From AP-15 sp963747735 (lineage in GTDB: Bacteria; Pseudomonadota; Alphaproteobacteria; ATCC43930; CGMCC-115725), in the NCBI GenBank assembly GCA_963747735.1, contig CAVVGE010000008.1, positions 248,001 to 312,000 on the forward strand: a stretch of DNA of 64,000 bases. Reading direction: 5' to 3'. Under the pieces are notes generated by a model. It was not told where the DNA came from, did not search any database, and was given only the letters and a program-made list of their open reading frames with translations. Made by a program: the position numbers and the translations under genes. This document shows, piece after piece, positions 36,950-46,415 of this stretch. Position 1 is the first letter of the stretch. Each line of letters starts with the position of its first letter.

Positions 36950-37402
36950 GCGGATGTCGAGCCCCTTGGTGGTGGCCTCGATGCGGGCGCAGGCGCGGCG
37001 CTGCTTGTTCCAGGACCTGTTCCAGGACTTGGCCTGGTAGCGGGTTTCGGCAAAGCCGCGCAGGGCGGGTTTCTGGTCGAGCGCGCGCCGGGTGCGGATG
37101 TCGTCGGCGGTTTCGTCGACCAGCCGGTCGAGCACACGGTTGCCGGGCAGGCCAAAGATGAAGTCGACCCCGTTCTTTTCGCACCACTCCATCGCCTCGG
37201 GCAGCTGTAGTGGCCATCGCCGCGGATCGTGATGCGGGTCGAGGGCCAGTGTCGGCGGATGCGGCGGATGCGGCGGACGAGGCGTCGCAGATGGCCGCGC
37301 ACCTCCGCGCCCGAGGGCGTCTTGCCGGGGCGCAGCAGCACCGCCACCGGGCGGCTGGTCGCCGTGTCGTAGACATGGATCGGCAGAAAGCAGCGCTCGT
37401 CC

Positions 37403-37427
37403 CTCGGGTCGAGCCCGAGGGCAGGCT
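37403..37427 (-). repeat. 25-bp palindromic insert in the IS1380 transposase
   Basis: Minus strand: AGCCTG, then an 8-bp stem CCCTCGGG / CCCGAGGG around loop CTCGA. Removing 25 bp joins LSFFNAD to DERCFLPIHVYDT in frame. The second IS1380 copy has the same unit at the same site. Confidence 0.8.
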
Positions 37428-38131
37428 CCATCGGCATTGAAGAACGAGAGCTGCTGATGGCCGTGAACGACATCGACGGTGTCATCGATGTCGAGGGTCA
37501 CGGCCTCGGGCGCCGTCTTGTAGCTGGCGCAGTAGAGATCGACCATCACCCCCATCAGGCGGATCAGATCGCGCAACCCGGGCGCATTCTCCCAGCGCGA
37601 CACGGTCGGCTGCGAGCACAGCTCGGCGCCGCTGTCGGGCAGCCGGCCGCAAGCCAGCTTGAACCCCGGATCGGTGCGCAACCGGTCGAGATCGTCGGCA
37701 TCCTCCTAGCCGCAGGCGATGGCAAAGATGCGGGCGCGCAGGATGTCGGGCAGCCGATGGGTGACCCGCTCCGGATCGCGGCTGTCCGGGATCATCCGGG
37801 CCAGCCGATCGGCGATGCCGAGCCGGCGTTCGGCTTGGGCGAGCAGCATCACCCCGCCATCCGAGCTGAGCCGGCCGCCGTCAAACGCGGCGGTCACTTT
37901 CTTGCCGGCGACGGCTGGAAACGAGAACGGCAGCAGGCTATCATCGGTGATGGCGGGCGTGGCGGGCTCCGATCTGCCGCAAGGGTTGGCTTCAGCAACC
38001 AAATCCTACAACAGATCAACGGCTTATGCTACATCCGCCAACCCAAAATCCGTCCCGTCAGTAGAGTCGAGGAAGGGCGCGGTATCCGCATCGAGGGCAT
38101 CGAGGCGTTCCGTCTCCCCTCCCCGCTCATC

Positions 38132-38165
38132 AAACCGGACGTGCGGGTTTCCCGCATCCGGCTTT
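38132..38165 (-). ncRNA. group II intron domain V
   Basis: Minus strand AAAGCCGGATGCGGGAAACC with the partner strand GCACGTCCGGTTT. This is the catalytic hairpin with the AGC triad, the GAAA-type tetraloop and the two-base bulge typical of domain V. Domain VI and the 3' splice site follow within about 70 bases. Confidence 0.85.
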
Positions 38166-38175
38166 CCGACTGGCT

Positions 38176-39504
38176 TCATCTCACGGCACGCGGCGGCGGG
38201 CCAATATGGACACGCCGGAGGCGGAGCACCCCCAGCGTGCCGAAGACCGCTTCGCTGTTGAAGCGTTTGGTGCCGCGCGTCGGCACCTTATGACGCCGCA
38301 CCAAAAAGTGACGCACTCGATCGTGGACGTGATTGTCGATCGCACGGTACGCGGGCATCCGGGTGCCGTGGCTGAAGTATGCAGCCCAACCGCGCAGTAG
38401 GCGGTTCAGCCGATTTCTCACCTCAGGCCATGCTCCCGTGTTACCCGGCACCATGAGGTCGCTGACTTTGGCCTTAAGCCGGAGAACGCTCTTCTTCGAT
38501 GGGCTTGCCCCGAGATACCAATGGCCATCCTTGCGGTAGCGGTGCGGGCCGAACGTGTAGCCAAGAAAGTCGAAGGGCTCGCGCCGGGCATCCCGAACCG
38601 CGGTCTTCGCCTCGTTGAGGGCGAGCCCAAGCTTGGTCATCACCTGCCGCGTCCACGCCAGCGCCTCCGCCGCAGACTTGCGGCTGAGGATGACGAAGTC
38701 GTCAGCATAGGAGACGATCCGCGCCTGGTAGGCCTCGCCCCGCCCGGTTGCACGCCAATGCTTCAGGAACCGGTTCATGTACAGATTGGCGAGCAGAGGG
38801 CTGACTACCCCACCCTGCGGCGTGCCGCAGGTGCTGCTTTTACCACCCGTAAGTCGCCGCTTCCCGTCGTCATCGCTCGCCTCGACCGGCGCTTTGAGCC
38901 ACAGCTTGATCAGCCGCAGCACATGCCGATCGACGACCCGCCGTGCCACCGACCGCATCAGATATTGATGCGGAATCGTGTCGAAATACTTCGACAAATC
39001 GGCATCCACCACATCGGTGTAGCCGTGGCACAGCAGCGCGTGCACTTCCTTGATCGCGTCAGCCCCGCTCCGCCCTGGCCGATAGCCATAGGCCGCGGGA
39101 TCGAGGTCCGCCTCGAAGATCGGCTCCAGCACGAGCTTGGCGGCGGTCTGCACCACCCGGTCCCGGATCGTCGGGATACCGAGCGGCCGCTCGCCGCCGC
39201 CGGGCTTTGGGATCATCACCCGCCGCACCGGCTCGGGTCTGTACGTCTTCGCGACAACGTCCTTCCTGAGACCGCCAAGCCACCCCTCCAGCCCCGCCGC
39301 TTCGATCGCCGCGAAGGTGACCCCGTCCACCCCCGGCGCACCCCGATTGGCGCGCGCCAGGTCATAGGCATGACGCAGGATGTCCTCGCGGCAGATCTTG
39401 TCGTAGAGCAGGTAGAAGCGGAAAGCCGGTTCCGCCTTCGCCTTGAGATAGAGCTTCCTCTGAAGTCTCCGGATGCTTTCAGGTGTTTGCAGGCTCATCG
39501 CCAA
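38176..39504 (-). CDS. ltrA: group II intron-encoded reverse transcriptase/maturase
   Basis: 442 residues. Reverse transcriptase motifs in order: RANRGAPGVDGVTFAAIEAA, RRVMIPKPGGGERPLGIPTI, AAYGYRPGRSGADAIKEV, VDADLSKYFDTIPHQYLM, GTPQGGVVSPLLANLYMNRF (about residue 227), and the catalytic YADD at 266-269 in ARIVSYADDFVILSR. Maturase region X: FDFLGYTFGPHRYRKDG and LNRLLRGWAAYFSHG. There is no C-terminal HNH endonuclease domain, so it belongs to an endonuclease-lacking class. The frame is intact and the intron may still be mobile. Confidence 0.93.
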   Translation of the reverse strand: MAMSLQTPESIRRLQRKLYLKAKAEPAFRFYLLYDKICREDILRHAYDLARANRGAPGVDGVTFAAIEAAGLEGWLGGLRKDVVAKTYRPEPVRRVMIPKPGGGERPLGIPTIRDRVVQTAAKLVLEPIFEADLDPAAYGYRPGRSGADAIKEVHALLCHGYTDVVDADLSKYFDTIPHQYLMRSVARRVVDRHVLRLIKLWLKAPVEASDDDGKRRLTGGKSSTCGTPQGGVVSPLLANLYMNRFLKHWRATGRGEAYQARIVSYADDFVILSRKSAAEALAWTRQVMTKLGLALNEAKTAVRDARREPFDFLGYTFGPHRYRKDGHWYLGASPSKKSVLRLKAKVSDLMVPGNTGAWPEVRNRLNRLLRGWAAYFSHGTRMPAYRAIDNHVHDRVRHFLVRRHKVPTRGTKRFNSEAVFGTLGVLRLRRVHIGPPPRAVR

Positions 39505-40296
39505 TCACCAATCCTCGTCTTCGTCGAAAGCGCACCAGAAGTCAGGGTCCTTCCCTCCGCCGGCATTACCCGGTCTCAACGGTACCATGACCCTGTCCGA
39601 CTCCCGCCCTGGGCCGCCGCCACATGCGACGTTGAAGACGCTACCTTCGCCTGGACGGGTATCCCCCGATTACCCGAAACACCCTTCCGACGTGCCGTGC
39701 CCACTACCCCGGCGGACCGAGATGGGTGCACGTGTCGGTTGCTTCCCCACCGCGCGCGGCCTTCCCCGTTATTCAGGCGGGTCGGCGCCCACGACTTCAC
39801 TTTCGAGGCCTCTCAGGCTTCACTCACGTTACGGCCCGCCGGATCGCTCGACCGCCCAAGGCGGCCTTCGTCACGAGGCTTCGGCCCAGCCGGTTACCCG
39901 ACAAAGCCGCTCGTCAGCTATCGGACCTTACCGACAACTCTCCGGGTGGTACCTTCCTCCACTGGTGTTCCGCGCCTTCGGGGCGCACTGAATAAGATGG
40001 GCTAATCCGAGCAGGAAACGGCGCTGTTTGCGAGCACGATCGCCGATGATTGCGAGCGCCTACAGATAGCCGGTGTCGGGCATAACCGGCGCGAGTCATC
40101 GCTGAACTAAAGTGCTCAACCCGTTTCGCGATATCCCGATCGTCACGCCGGCGAGCTTCGTACAAGGCGTGGGGCGGTAAATCGTCATGGGGAAGAATTC
40201 CCGCATCGAGTGGATGGATCACACATTCGTAATCGCTCGGTGAGGAGCGCCTGCCGCTGATCGTCGCTTGGGGCGATGATCGGGGCATGGCGAGGA

Positions 40297-40443
40297 CAGG
40301 AAGAGCAGCGCCATATGGCCTGGCCGGTGTAATCATCCTGTGCCGCAAGTTCATCGGCGCGCGCAGAGCTTCCCTCGATGGCTCTTGTCCCCATACCGCC
40401 TAAGCATCAGCTTGGCGGCGCGCCGGATGTCGATCTCAGGTAT
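40297..40443 (-). pseudogene. decayed relative of the DIYRAANLL small protein
   Basis: Minus-strand pieces in two frames: IPEIDIRRAAKLMLRRYGDK, then ARADELAAQDDYTGQAIWRC. Together they correspond to the small protein encoded intact at 30744-30968. A frameshift between the two pieces and loss of the end make it a pseudogene. Confidence 0.45.
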
Positions 40444-40557
40444 CACGCTCGAAACACTACAAAAAATCGCACGGCACTGTAATAGTCCCCACTTTCTTAT
40501 TGTAAACACGCTCGGATCAACCAACATAACCCCGATCAACAAGATTGGGGCTGGGGC

Positions 40558-41031
40558 ATGGCCGAAGACAGAAGTTCACAGAGCGTCGATACGCAGCTGG
40601 TTGCCGAGATCGTCAGCAGTTATGTCGCCAAAAACAAAATCCCGGCCGATCAGCTCGGAGGACTGATCGCGACGGTGCATCAGACACTGAGTGGGCTCGG
40701 CACAAATACGACAGCGACGACATCGGCGCCGGAGAAATTGACGCCGGCGGTGCCGATCCGGCGGTCGGTGCAGCCCGAGTATGTCGTCTGCCTTGAATGC
40801 GGATTTCGCGGCATAACCCTGCGCCGACATTTGCAGGCAGCGCATGGGCTCGAACCGGCGGCCTATCGCGCTCGCTGGAAGCTCGCGACCAATCATGCGT
40901 TAACGGCACCGGCTTATTCGGAGCGCCGCTCGACGATGGCAAAGCAACTTGGGTTTGGCCGCAAGCGGGCTGAGGTTGAACCACCGGCACGAGCGCGACG
41001 AGACCGGCAGCGGCAGGCGGCTACGGAGTAG
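40558..41031 (+). CDS. MucR/Ros family zinc-finger transcriptional regulator
   Basis: 157 residues. N-terminal helical part (VAEIVSSYVAKNKIPADQLG, LIATVHQTLSGLG) then the Ros-type zinc finger YVVCLECGFRGITLRRHLQA with Cys-x2-Cys-x9-His-x4-His, followed by LEPAAYRARWKLATNHALTA and PAYSERRSTMAKQLGFGRK. MucR/Ros proteins bind AT-rich promoter DNA and act as global or xenogeneic-type silencers in alphaproteobacteria. It lies at the edge of the IS-rich region. Confidence 0.92.
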   Translation: MAEDRSSQSVDTQLVAEIVSSYVAKNKIPADQLGGLIATVHQTLSGLGTNTTATTSAPEKLTPAVPIRRSVQPEYVVCLECGFRGITLRRHLQAAHGLEPAAYRARWKLATNHALTAPAYSERRSTMAKQLGFGRKRAEVEPPARARRDRQRQAATE

Positions 41032-41330
41032 GCCGAGACAAGGTTGTCGCCCGCCGGCGGTTCGGATCGGAAAAACCCGGGTCCGACCGCCGCGCGCGCT
41101 GATCGCCGCGCCGGCGGCCGGCGCCAGCGTCGCTACGCGCGCCTTATCCGCGTTGAGCAGTTGGAAAACATGAAAGCCCGGGAAGAGGCCGATGATCATC
41201 GAAAATCGAAGGAGATCATCGAAGACGATGCTTTCTCTTCTCCTTGCGTGACGATGTGGCGAACATTCCCGTGAAACTGCGAGTGACCGGACGCGCCGTC
41301 ATAAGCTGCGGCGGTCAGACGAAAGGTAGG

Positions 41331-41361
41331 AGACTTGCCGAGGTGGAACCCCGGCAAGTCT
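41331..41361. repeat. 10-bp perfect hairpin downstream of the MucR-type gene
   Basis: AGACTTGCCG and CGGCAAGTCT with an 11-base loop. No T tract follows, so it is not a typical terminator. The stretch 41032-41429 around it has no recognised gene. Confidence 0.6.
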
Positions 41362-41429
41362 CGCAGGGGCACGGGCTAACCAACCACTGCCGCACCGGAG
41401 GGTTCCGGCCTAGCTTCTACTGCGGCCTA

Positions 41430-42620
41430 GTGTCCTGTGCCAGAAATATCTTGTCACGTAAGCCATTTGATGGTTCTTTCCGCTGCGGCGGCGGCGGGGG
41501 CAGGAATGGCGTGGCAATCTGCGGTTGGGATCGAGTTGGATGAGGCCGAGCGGCGGGAGCTTGCGGCGCGGACGCGGCGCCGGAAGATCTCGCGTGCCGA
41601 GGCGATGCGCGCCGACATCGTGCTGCTGGCGGCCGATGGCGCGACCAATCTGGCGATTGCCGGGCAGCTTGGGATCAGCCGCCTGACGGTGGCGGTTTGG
41701 CGCCGGCGGTTCGCCGCCAAACGATTGGACGGCCTTGCCGACGAGCCCCGCCCCGGGGCGCCGCGCAAGATCGCGGACGAGAAGATTGCCGAAGTGGTGA
41801 GAACGACATTGGAGAGGATGCCGGCCGCCGCCACCCACTGGAGCACGCGCTCGATGGCCAGGGCCTCAGGTTTGTCGGTCTCGACCGTGCATCGCATCTG
41901 GCGGGCGTTCTCGCTCCAGCCGCACCGCAGCGAAACCTTCAAGCTGTCGACCGACCCGTTGTTTGTCGACAAGGTGCGCGACATCGTCGGCCTCTACCTC
42001 AACCCGCCGGACCACGCGCTGGTGCTCTGCGTCGATGAGAAATCGCAGATCCAAGCGCTCGATCGCACCCAGCCGCTGTTGCCGATGCGGCCGGGGCAAG
42101 CCGAGCGGCACACCCATGATTACAAGCGGCACGGGACGACCTCGCTGTTTGCCGCTCTCGACGTCAAGGCCGGAACCATCATCGGCAAATGCATGCAACG
42201 CCACCGCTCGCAGGAGTTCCGCCGCTTTCTCGACACCGTCGAGACCAATCTCGCCAGCGATCTCGACATCCACGTCGTCATGGACAATGCCTCGAGCCAC
42301 AAGACCAAACTAATCCGCGACTGGTTCGCCAAACGGCCCCGCTGGCAGATGCACTTCACCCCCACATCCTCGTCGTGGATCAACCAGGTCGAGCGCTTCT
42401 TCGCCTTGCTCACCGACCAGCAGATCAAGCGCGGCGCCCATCGCTCGACCGCCGCGTTGGAAGCCGCGATCACCGCTTACATCGAGGCTCGCAACGCCGA
42501 CCCCAAACCCTTTCGCTGGACCAAAACCGCCGACGACATCCTGGCCTCGGTCGAGCGATTTTGTCGCCGCACCATCGATGTCCAGACCCAGTGTGAATAG
42601 AAATTTACAAGACAGGACAC
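41430..42620. mobile_element. IS630-family insertion sequence, apparently intact
   Basis: Terminal inverted repeats GTGTCCTGT (left) and ACAGGACAC (right), flanked on both sides by TA (41428-41429 and 42621-42622), the target duplicated by IS630/Tc1 elements. It holds one full-length transposase gene. Confidence 0.85.
41506..42600 (+). CDS. IS630-family transposase
   Basis: 364 residues. N-terminal helix-turn-helix NLAIAGQLGISRLTVAVWRR and winged part DGLADEPRPGAPRKIADEKI. DDE catalytic core: LVLCVDEKSQIQALDRTQPL (first Asp), DIHVVMDNASSHKTKLIRDW (second Asp) and TPTSSSWINQVERFFALLTD (Glu). C-terminal DPKPFRWTKTADDIL. No frame disruption, so probably active. The frame is open upstream to 41437; the ATG at 41506 sits behind a G-rich stretch. 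This intact transposase carries no palindromic insert. Confidence 0.9.
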   Translation: MAWQSAVGIELDEAERRELAARTRRRKISRAEAMRADIVLLAADGATNLAIAGQLGISRLTVAVWRRRFAAKRLDGLADEPRPGAPRKIADEKIAEVVRTTLERMPAAATHWSTRSMARASGLSVSTVHRIWRAFSLQPHRSETFKLSTDPLFVDKVRDIVGLYLNPPDHALVLCVDEKSQIQALDRTQPLLPMRPGQAERHTHDYKRHGTTSLFAALDVKAGTIIGKCMQRHRSQEFRRFLDTVETNLASDLDIHVVMDNASSHKTKLIRDWFAKRPRWQMHFTPTSSSWINQVERFFALLTDQQIKRGAHRSTAALEAAITAYIEARNADPKPFRWTKTADDILASVERFCRRTIDVQTQCE

Positions 42621-42931
42621 TAGCGCCCATGGATCATGTAGGCGATCCCATACCCGACCGCACCCGCAATCAAGAGCGCTAAAAATGGCTGCTCGGCGGT
42701 ATTGCGGCTAACATAATCGGCCGCCTGGGAGCCCTGCTGATAAGCCGTCGATGCTGCCTCGCCGGCCTGGTTGCCTGCTGTGATGGCTGCGTCTCGGATC
42801 GCGCTGCTCGCCTTTGTCGCCGCAGTCTGCGCACTTCCGGCAAGGTCTTTCGCGGCCTCTATGCCGCTGCCAATGCCGTCTTGCAACGCCCTTACATTGC
42901 TCGCCTGATCACCTGATCGATTGTCGCTCAT
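42620..42931 (-). CDS. small membrane-associated stress-type protein (ElaB/DUF883-like)
   Basis: 103 residues. Long Ala-rich amphipathic helix (EAAKDLAGSAQTAATKASSA, AGNQAGEAASTAYQQGSQAA) and a C-terminal membrane segment PFLALLIAGAVGYGIAYMIH. This resembles ElaB/YqjD/DUF883 proteins, which anchor to the inner membrane in stationary phase. Its stop codon is made of the duplicated TA target plus the first base of the IS630 element, so the insertion abuts the coding end. The original C-terminus appears to be kept (MIHGR). Confidence 0.75.
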   Translation of the reverse strand: MSDNRSGDQASNVRALQDGIGSGIEAAKDLAGSAQTAATKASSAIRDAAITAGNQAGEAASTAYQQGSQAADYVSRNTAEQPFLALLIAGAVGYGIAYMIHGR

Positions 42932-43069
42932 ATCCGCCCCCATCTTTGCCGATGGCCCACGCCATATCAGACTGCGAACGACGCGATGGCGAGAACACTC
43001 CGAACTCTTGAACGGGATGGACAGGTGGTGCACCGGGTAACCGCGTGAGACCAGCGAAGAGATTTTCGG

Positions 43070-43234
43070 GTGCGTGCTGATTCCGGCGAGGTCATGCGCT
43101 TGCGCCGGGAGAAACAGCTGGGTCCCTCGGCAATCGCGCGCCGGCTCGAGATCGGCCGGGCCAGCGTCTATCGCCTCCTTGGCAAACAGGCTGCGGTCGC
43201 GGCGAGCGGGGGTGTCGATGCCGATCAGGCCTGA
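43070..43234 (+). pseudogene. serine resolvase C-terminal fragment
   Basis: VRADSGEVMRLRREKQLGPS, AIARRLEIGRASVYRLLGK: the helix-turn-helix DNA-binding end of a Tn3-type resolvase. The catalytic domain is absent. It complements in kind, but not in location, the N-terminal stub at 18.4 kb. Confidence 0.65.
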
Positions 43235-43246
43235 GATGCGGGGGTT

Positions 43247-43582
43247 TTACCCCAGCAATTGGCCGGAGATCAGCCGTCGGGTGCGGTTCGATCCGAAGAA
43301 GGTAAATGTGATCGTGTCTAGCGTCGGCGACACGTTTGCAAATGCGAACGAGCCCGAAACACCGGAGCCCGTTGAGCAGGCGGGCGCGAGGCTGACCGAA
43401 TCGACGCAAAAGCCGGGATTGGCCGGATCGGTATGGGGGGTGGGTCCGCCCAAGGGGATGATCACCGTGTTACCGCTTTCCGACGTGGTGAATTCGTAGG
43501 TGCTCCCGACGATCGTCGCATTGGCAACAGGCGCAAATGCCAAGGACAATGCCGCCGCGATGTATGAAGCGCGTATCCGCAT
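43247..43582 (-). CDS. secreted hypothetical protein, probably 3' truncated
   Basis: 111 residues. Signal peptide MRIRASYIAAALSLAFAPVA with an ANA cleavage site; body GSTYEFTTSESGNTVIIPLG and ANVSPTLDTITFTFFGSNRT. ATG with GAGGTGG five bases upstream. The body looks like the first half of a PEP-CTERM exported protein, but the sequence stops abruptly (RLISGQLLG) next to the resolvase fragment and no sorting signal remains. It is likely cut by a past rearrangement. Confidence 0.6.
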   Translation of the reverse strand: MRIRASYIAAALSLAFAPVANATIVGSTYEFTTSESGNTVIIPLGGPTPHTDPANPGFCVDSVSLAPACSTGSGVSGSFAFANVSPTLDTITFTFFGSNRTRRLISGQLLG

Positions 43583-43852
43583 GAGTTCCACCTCAGAGTT
43601 GCTCGGTCGTGGGCCAGCAGCGCCCCAGACTCGATCATCGTCGAGCGCGAGAGAAGCGTCAAAAATGGGTTAATCACGCCCTAGGGCGGCCTCGGAGACC
43701 GCCATAACCTAAAAGATAATTTAAGATATTGAGAAGGGGTGGCGCCCGCCTCTGCTGAGGGTTACCCGAATACCTTCCTACCTTATCCATCACGCGGAAA
43801 AGTTGATTACTGTCTGGTTTAATGGGAACGAAATCGGCGGGCGATTTTGGCG

Positions 43853-44228
43853 TTACCTGACGAGTTCGCTGGTGTCGCGGATGGGGTCGATGATGACGTT
43901 GGCCCAAAACCGGCGACCGTCTTTGTGCACCTGCCAGCCCTCGCCCTCGAACTTACCCTCGCTGGCCGCCGTGGCGAGGGCCTTTGCGGGCAATCCCTTT
44001 GCGCGATCTTCCTCCCTGTAGAACCGCGAGAAAATGCTCGCCGATTGATTTTTCGGCTTCCTTATAGCCTTTGATCCGGCGTGCACCGGGGTTCCAGCTC
44101 GTTATGAAGCCATCCGGATCAACCATATAGATGACGTAATCGGTCACCGCCTCGACCAAGAGGCGGCAGCGCCCCTCTTCGGGGACGGTATCGATAAATC
44201 TGCCAGGCGAGGCCGATTGCGGCCGCAT
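43853..44228 (-). pseudogene. PAS-domain sensor fragment
   Basis: LVEAVTDYVIYMVDPDGFIT, SWNPGARRIKGYKEAEKSIG, then one extra T in a run (plus strand 44031-44034) shifts the frame, and FSRFYREEDRAKGLPAKALA, EGWQVHKDGRRFWANVIIDP continue in the next frame to a stop at 43853. This is the N-terminal PAS domain of a histidine kinase or diguanylate cyclase; the output domain is missing. The stretch 44229-44462 beside it has no recognised gene. Confidence 0.65.
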
Positions 44229-44462
44229 CCCCCGCCCTTAGGCGGACATCGGGTCTCGTGCGAGATTTCCTTGTGAATGATCGCGGACTCAAGAGCCTCT
44301 TCGAGAGGCCGGTCGAGATTCTGGAGATGGACGGGTCAGCGCCGCAATTTCGTCAAGGTCGGGAGCCTCGAATCTCGGACGACCGGCGAGAGGTTGGCGT
44401 TTGCGCTTGCGCGAATTGACCGATCGTCTCTCACCCCAAGCGCTCCTGCTCGTGACATCTCG

Positions 44463-46400
44463 GTGTCTGGCGCGCGGCAAGGGCGAAGCGGACGACATCG
44501 GCTGTTGACGTTCCGGATCGCGATAACGGCCGCTGTGATGGCGCTCGTCGCGGCGCTCGCGGCGTGTATGTTGGTGATTTAGATCGCGACTTTTCATGCG
44601 GCGGCACGCGCGGCGGCGTCCTCCGCGATGGCTGCGGCCAGCGCCAACACCCGCAATCACCTCGAGGCCGACGTGTCGCAGCTCGGCTCCGTCGTTCGGG
44701 TTCTGGCGGCAGATCCCGCTCTCGCCGCTTCGGACCAGAGGAGCGAAAACGACAACGCCATCGTTCTGTTCAAAGCCGCGCTGCGCGAAGTGCCGCAGGC
44801 GGACAGCTTCTACGTCGGCTATGGCAATGGCTGCTGGCTGCAGGTGCGGCGCGTCGACGTCCTCGACCCGAACGAACGCCGTAAGCTCGGGGCGCCACCC
44901 GCGTCCGTTTGGAATATCAATCTGGTGCGCCCGATGCCCGCCGGAGCTTTGCCGATGCGGCGCATCTTCGAAGACGGCGAAGACCACAAGATCGCAGCGC
45001 TCGATCTGCCGGGGTACGGCTATGACACGCGCAAGCGGGACTGGTATCGCGACACGACGGACGCGGACCGGCCGCTCGTCTCCTCGCCCTACGCTTCGTT
45101 CAGCATCAGCACGCCGATGGTCACGCTGAGCGCACCGCTGCGCGGCGAGGTACCAGGCGTCGTCGCCGCAGATCTCAAGCTCGACACGTTCAGCGAGTTG
45201 GTCCAGGCGCAGCGCCCCGGCGCGCATGGCACGGCTGTCGTCTTCGACGAGTTCGGCGCGCTGATCGCCTATCCCGATTTTGCCCGGCTCGTGCGCGGCG
45301 CGCCGTCGCATTCTACCGATCCACAGCTTCCAAACATCGGCGCGATCCGCACCGGACTCGTCGGCGCGGTGATGCGGCGATGGGACGGCAGCGACAGTTA
45401 TGACGGCAGCGTTCGCGGCAACGACGGACGACGATACCTGTTTCGTCTGCGGAAATTTTCTCGCGGCGACCAATTCAGCGGCTACTCGCTGCTGCTGGCG
45501 GCGGAAGACGATTTCGCGCAGCAGGTGCGCAGTTTGCAGATCAAAGGAATCATTATCGCACTTTTCGCCGGCGGTTGCTTCGTCCCGCTGGTGTGGATCT
45601 TCGGCGGCCGGATGTCGACCGCGCTGCAGCGGATCACGGGTCAGGCAAGCCGGCTACAAGCGCTGGCGGCGCCCGACGATGCGCCGGTCACCTCGCGGAT
45701 CGCGGAAATTCACGAGCTCGGCAGGGTCATGGCGGTCGCGCGGCGCAGCATTTGGTCCTTTGCCCGCTTTGTCCCGAAAGACATTGTCAAAGGCATCATC
45801 GACGGCTCGATTTCGACCGAGCTCGGCGGGGTCCGGCAGGAAATTACGATCCTCTTCACCGACGTCACGAATTTCACCGGAATTGCCGAACGAGCCGACC
45901 CCGACCGATTGATGATCCAGACCTCGCGCCATTTCACGGCCTTGACGCAAGCGTTTCTTGCCGAGGGCGGGACCGTGGACAAGTACATTGGCGATTCGGT
46001 GATGGTTTTTTGGAACGCTCCCCATCCGCAACCCGATCATGTCGCGCGGGCCTGTCGCGCGGCGCTTGCCGCCAGGGCGGCCAGCGACGCCCTCAATGCG
46101 CAATTCGAAATCGAGAAGCTGCCGCCGTTCTCCGTGCGTCTCGGCATTCATTCGGGGATTGCGGTCGTCGGAAATGTGGGTTCGGCGGAGCGCATGAATT
46201 ACACCGTTCTCGGCAACAGCGTGAACCTGGCGGCCCGCCTCGAAGGGCTGAACAAAGAATACCGGACGACGATCCTCGTCAGCGAGGCGGTCCGCGACCG
46301 CGCCGAGCATCTTTTTCGCTTCAACCCCGTCGCTTCAGTCGTCGCCAAGGGGATGACGCAGGAAACCCGCGTGTACGAGCTGATCGACGCCGTGACCTGA
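44463..46400 (+). pseudogene. membrane-bound class III adenylate/guanylate cyclase interrupted by an amber codon
   Basis: The frame starts with a first membrane segment (LLTFRIAITAAVMALVAALA), then meets TAG at 44580-44582. It continues in the same frame as an extracytoplasmic Cache-like sensor (LREVPQADSFYVGYGNGCWL, YDTRKRDWYRDTTDADRPLV), a second membrane segment (IIIALFAGGCFVPLVWIFGG), a HAMP-like linker and the cyclase domain: ITILFTDVTNFTGIAERADP, VDKYIGDSVMVFWNAPHPQP, HSGIAVVGNVGSAERMNYTV, LGNSVNLAARLEGLNK. All catalytic blocks are present. From an ATG at 44628 to 46400 (590 residues) the frame is intact, but that product lacks the first membrane helix. Confidence 0.75.
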
Positions 46401-46415
46401 GAGAGGCGGTGCCCG

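Larger units (their letters stand above)
36696..37951 (-). pseudogene. IS1380-family transposase, inactivated
   Basis: DDE transposase remnant. N-terminal LLPFSFPAVAGKKVTAAFDG, SSDGGVMLLAQAERRLGIAD, then SQPTVSRWENAPGLRDLIRL, the first catalytic block VTLDIDDTVDVVHGHQQLSF, DERCFLPIHVYDTATSRPVA, and the C-terminal AEHVYETLYCARGQAENLIK. Lesions: start codon ATG changed to ATC, a TAG at 37706-37708, two palindromic insertions (37403-37427 and 36927-36949) that shift the frame, and a 12-bp tandem duplication near 37010. It cannot make a full protein. Confidence 0.8.
38061..39988 (-). mobile_element. group II intron
   Basis: Read on the minus strand it starts GTGCGCCCC (39988), the conserved 5' end of group II introns, and ends CTCTAC (38061). 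Between are a maturase gene and a domain V hairpin. Removing it joins TCTTATTCA to TGACGG, which is the uninterrupted sequence of the IS1380 right end at 36694-36708. This confirms both boundaries. Length 1928 bp. Confidence 0.88.
36686..40005. mobile_element. IS1380-family element, first copy, carrying a group II intron
   Basis: Right end: CTAGTCCGTCTTATTCA then TGACGG at 36686-36708. Left end: the matching sequence TTAGCCCATCTTATTCA (minus strand, 40005-39989), interrupted after TTATTCA by a 1.9-kb group II intron, and resumed as TGACGG at 38060. Inside is a decayed transposase. Together these give an IS1380 element with terminal inverted repeats of about 20 bp, the left one split by the intron. 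Confidence 0.75.

Noticed and set aside
36159..44582. Idea that TAG is read as an amino acid, from amber codons inside the IS1380 transposase, the decayed gene at 36.1 kb and the cyclase
   Set aside because: hslU and others end normally at TAG, and the affected genes (except the cyclase) carry further lesions. Decay is simpler.
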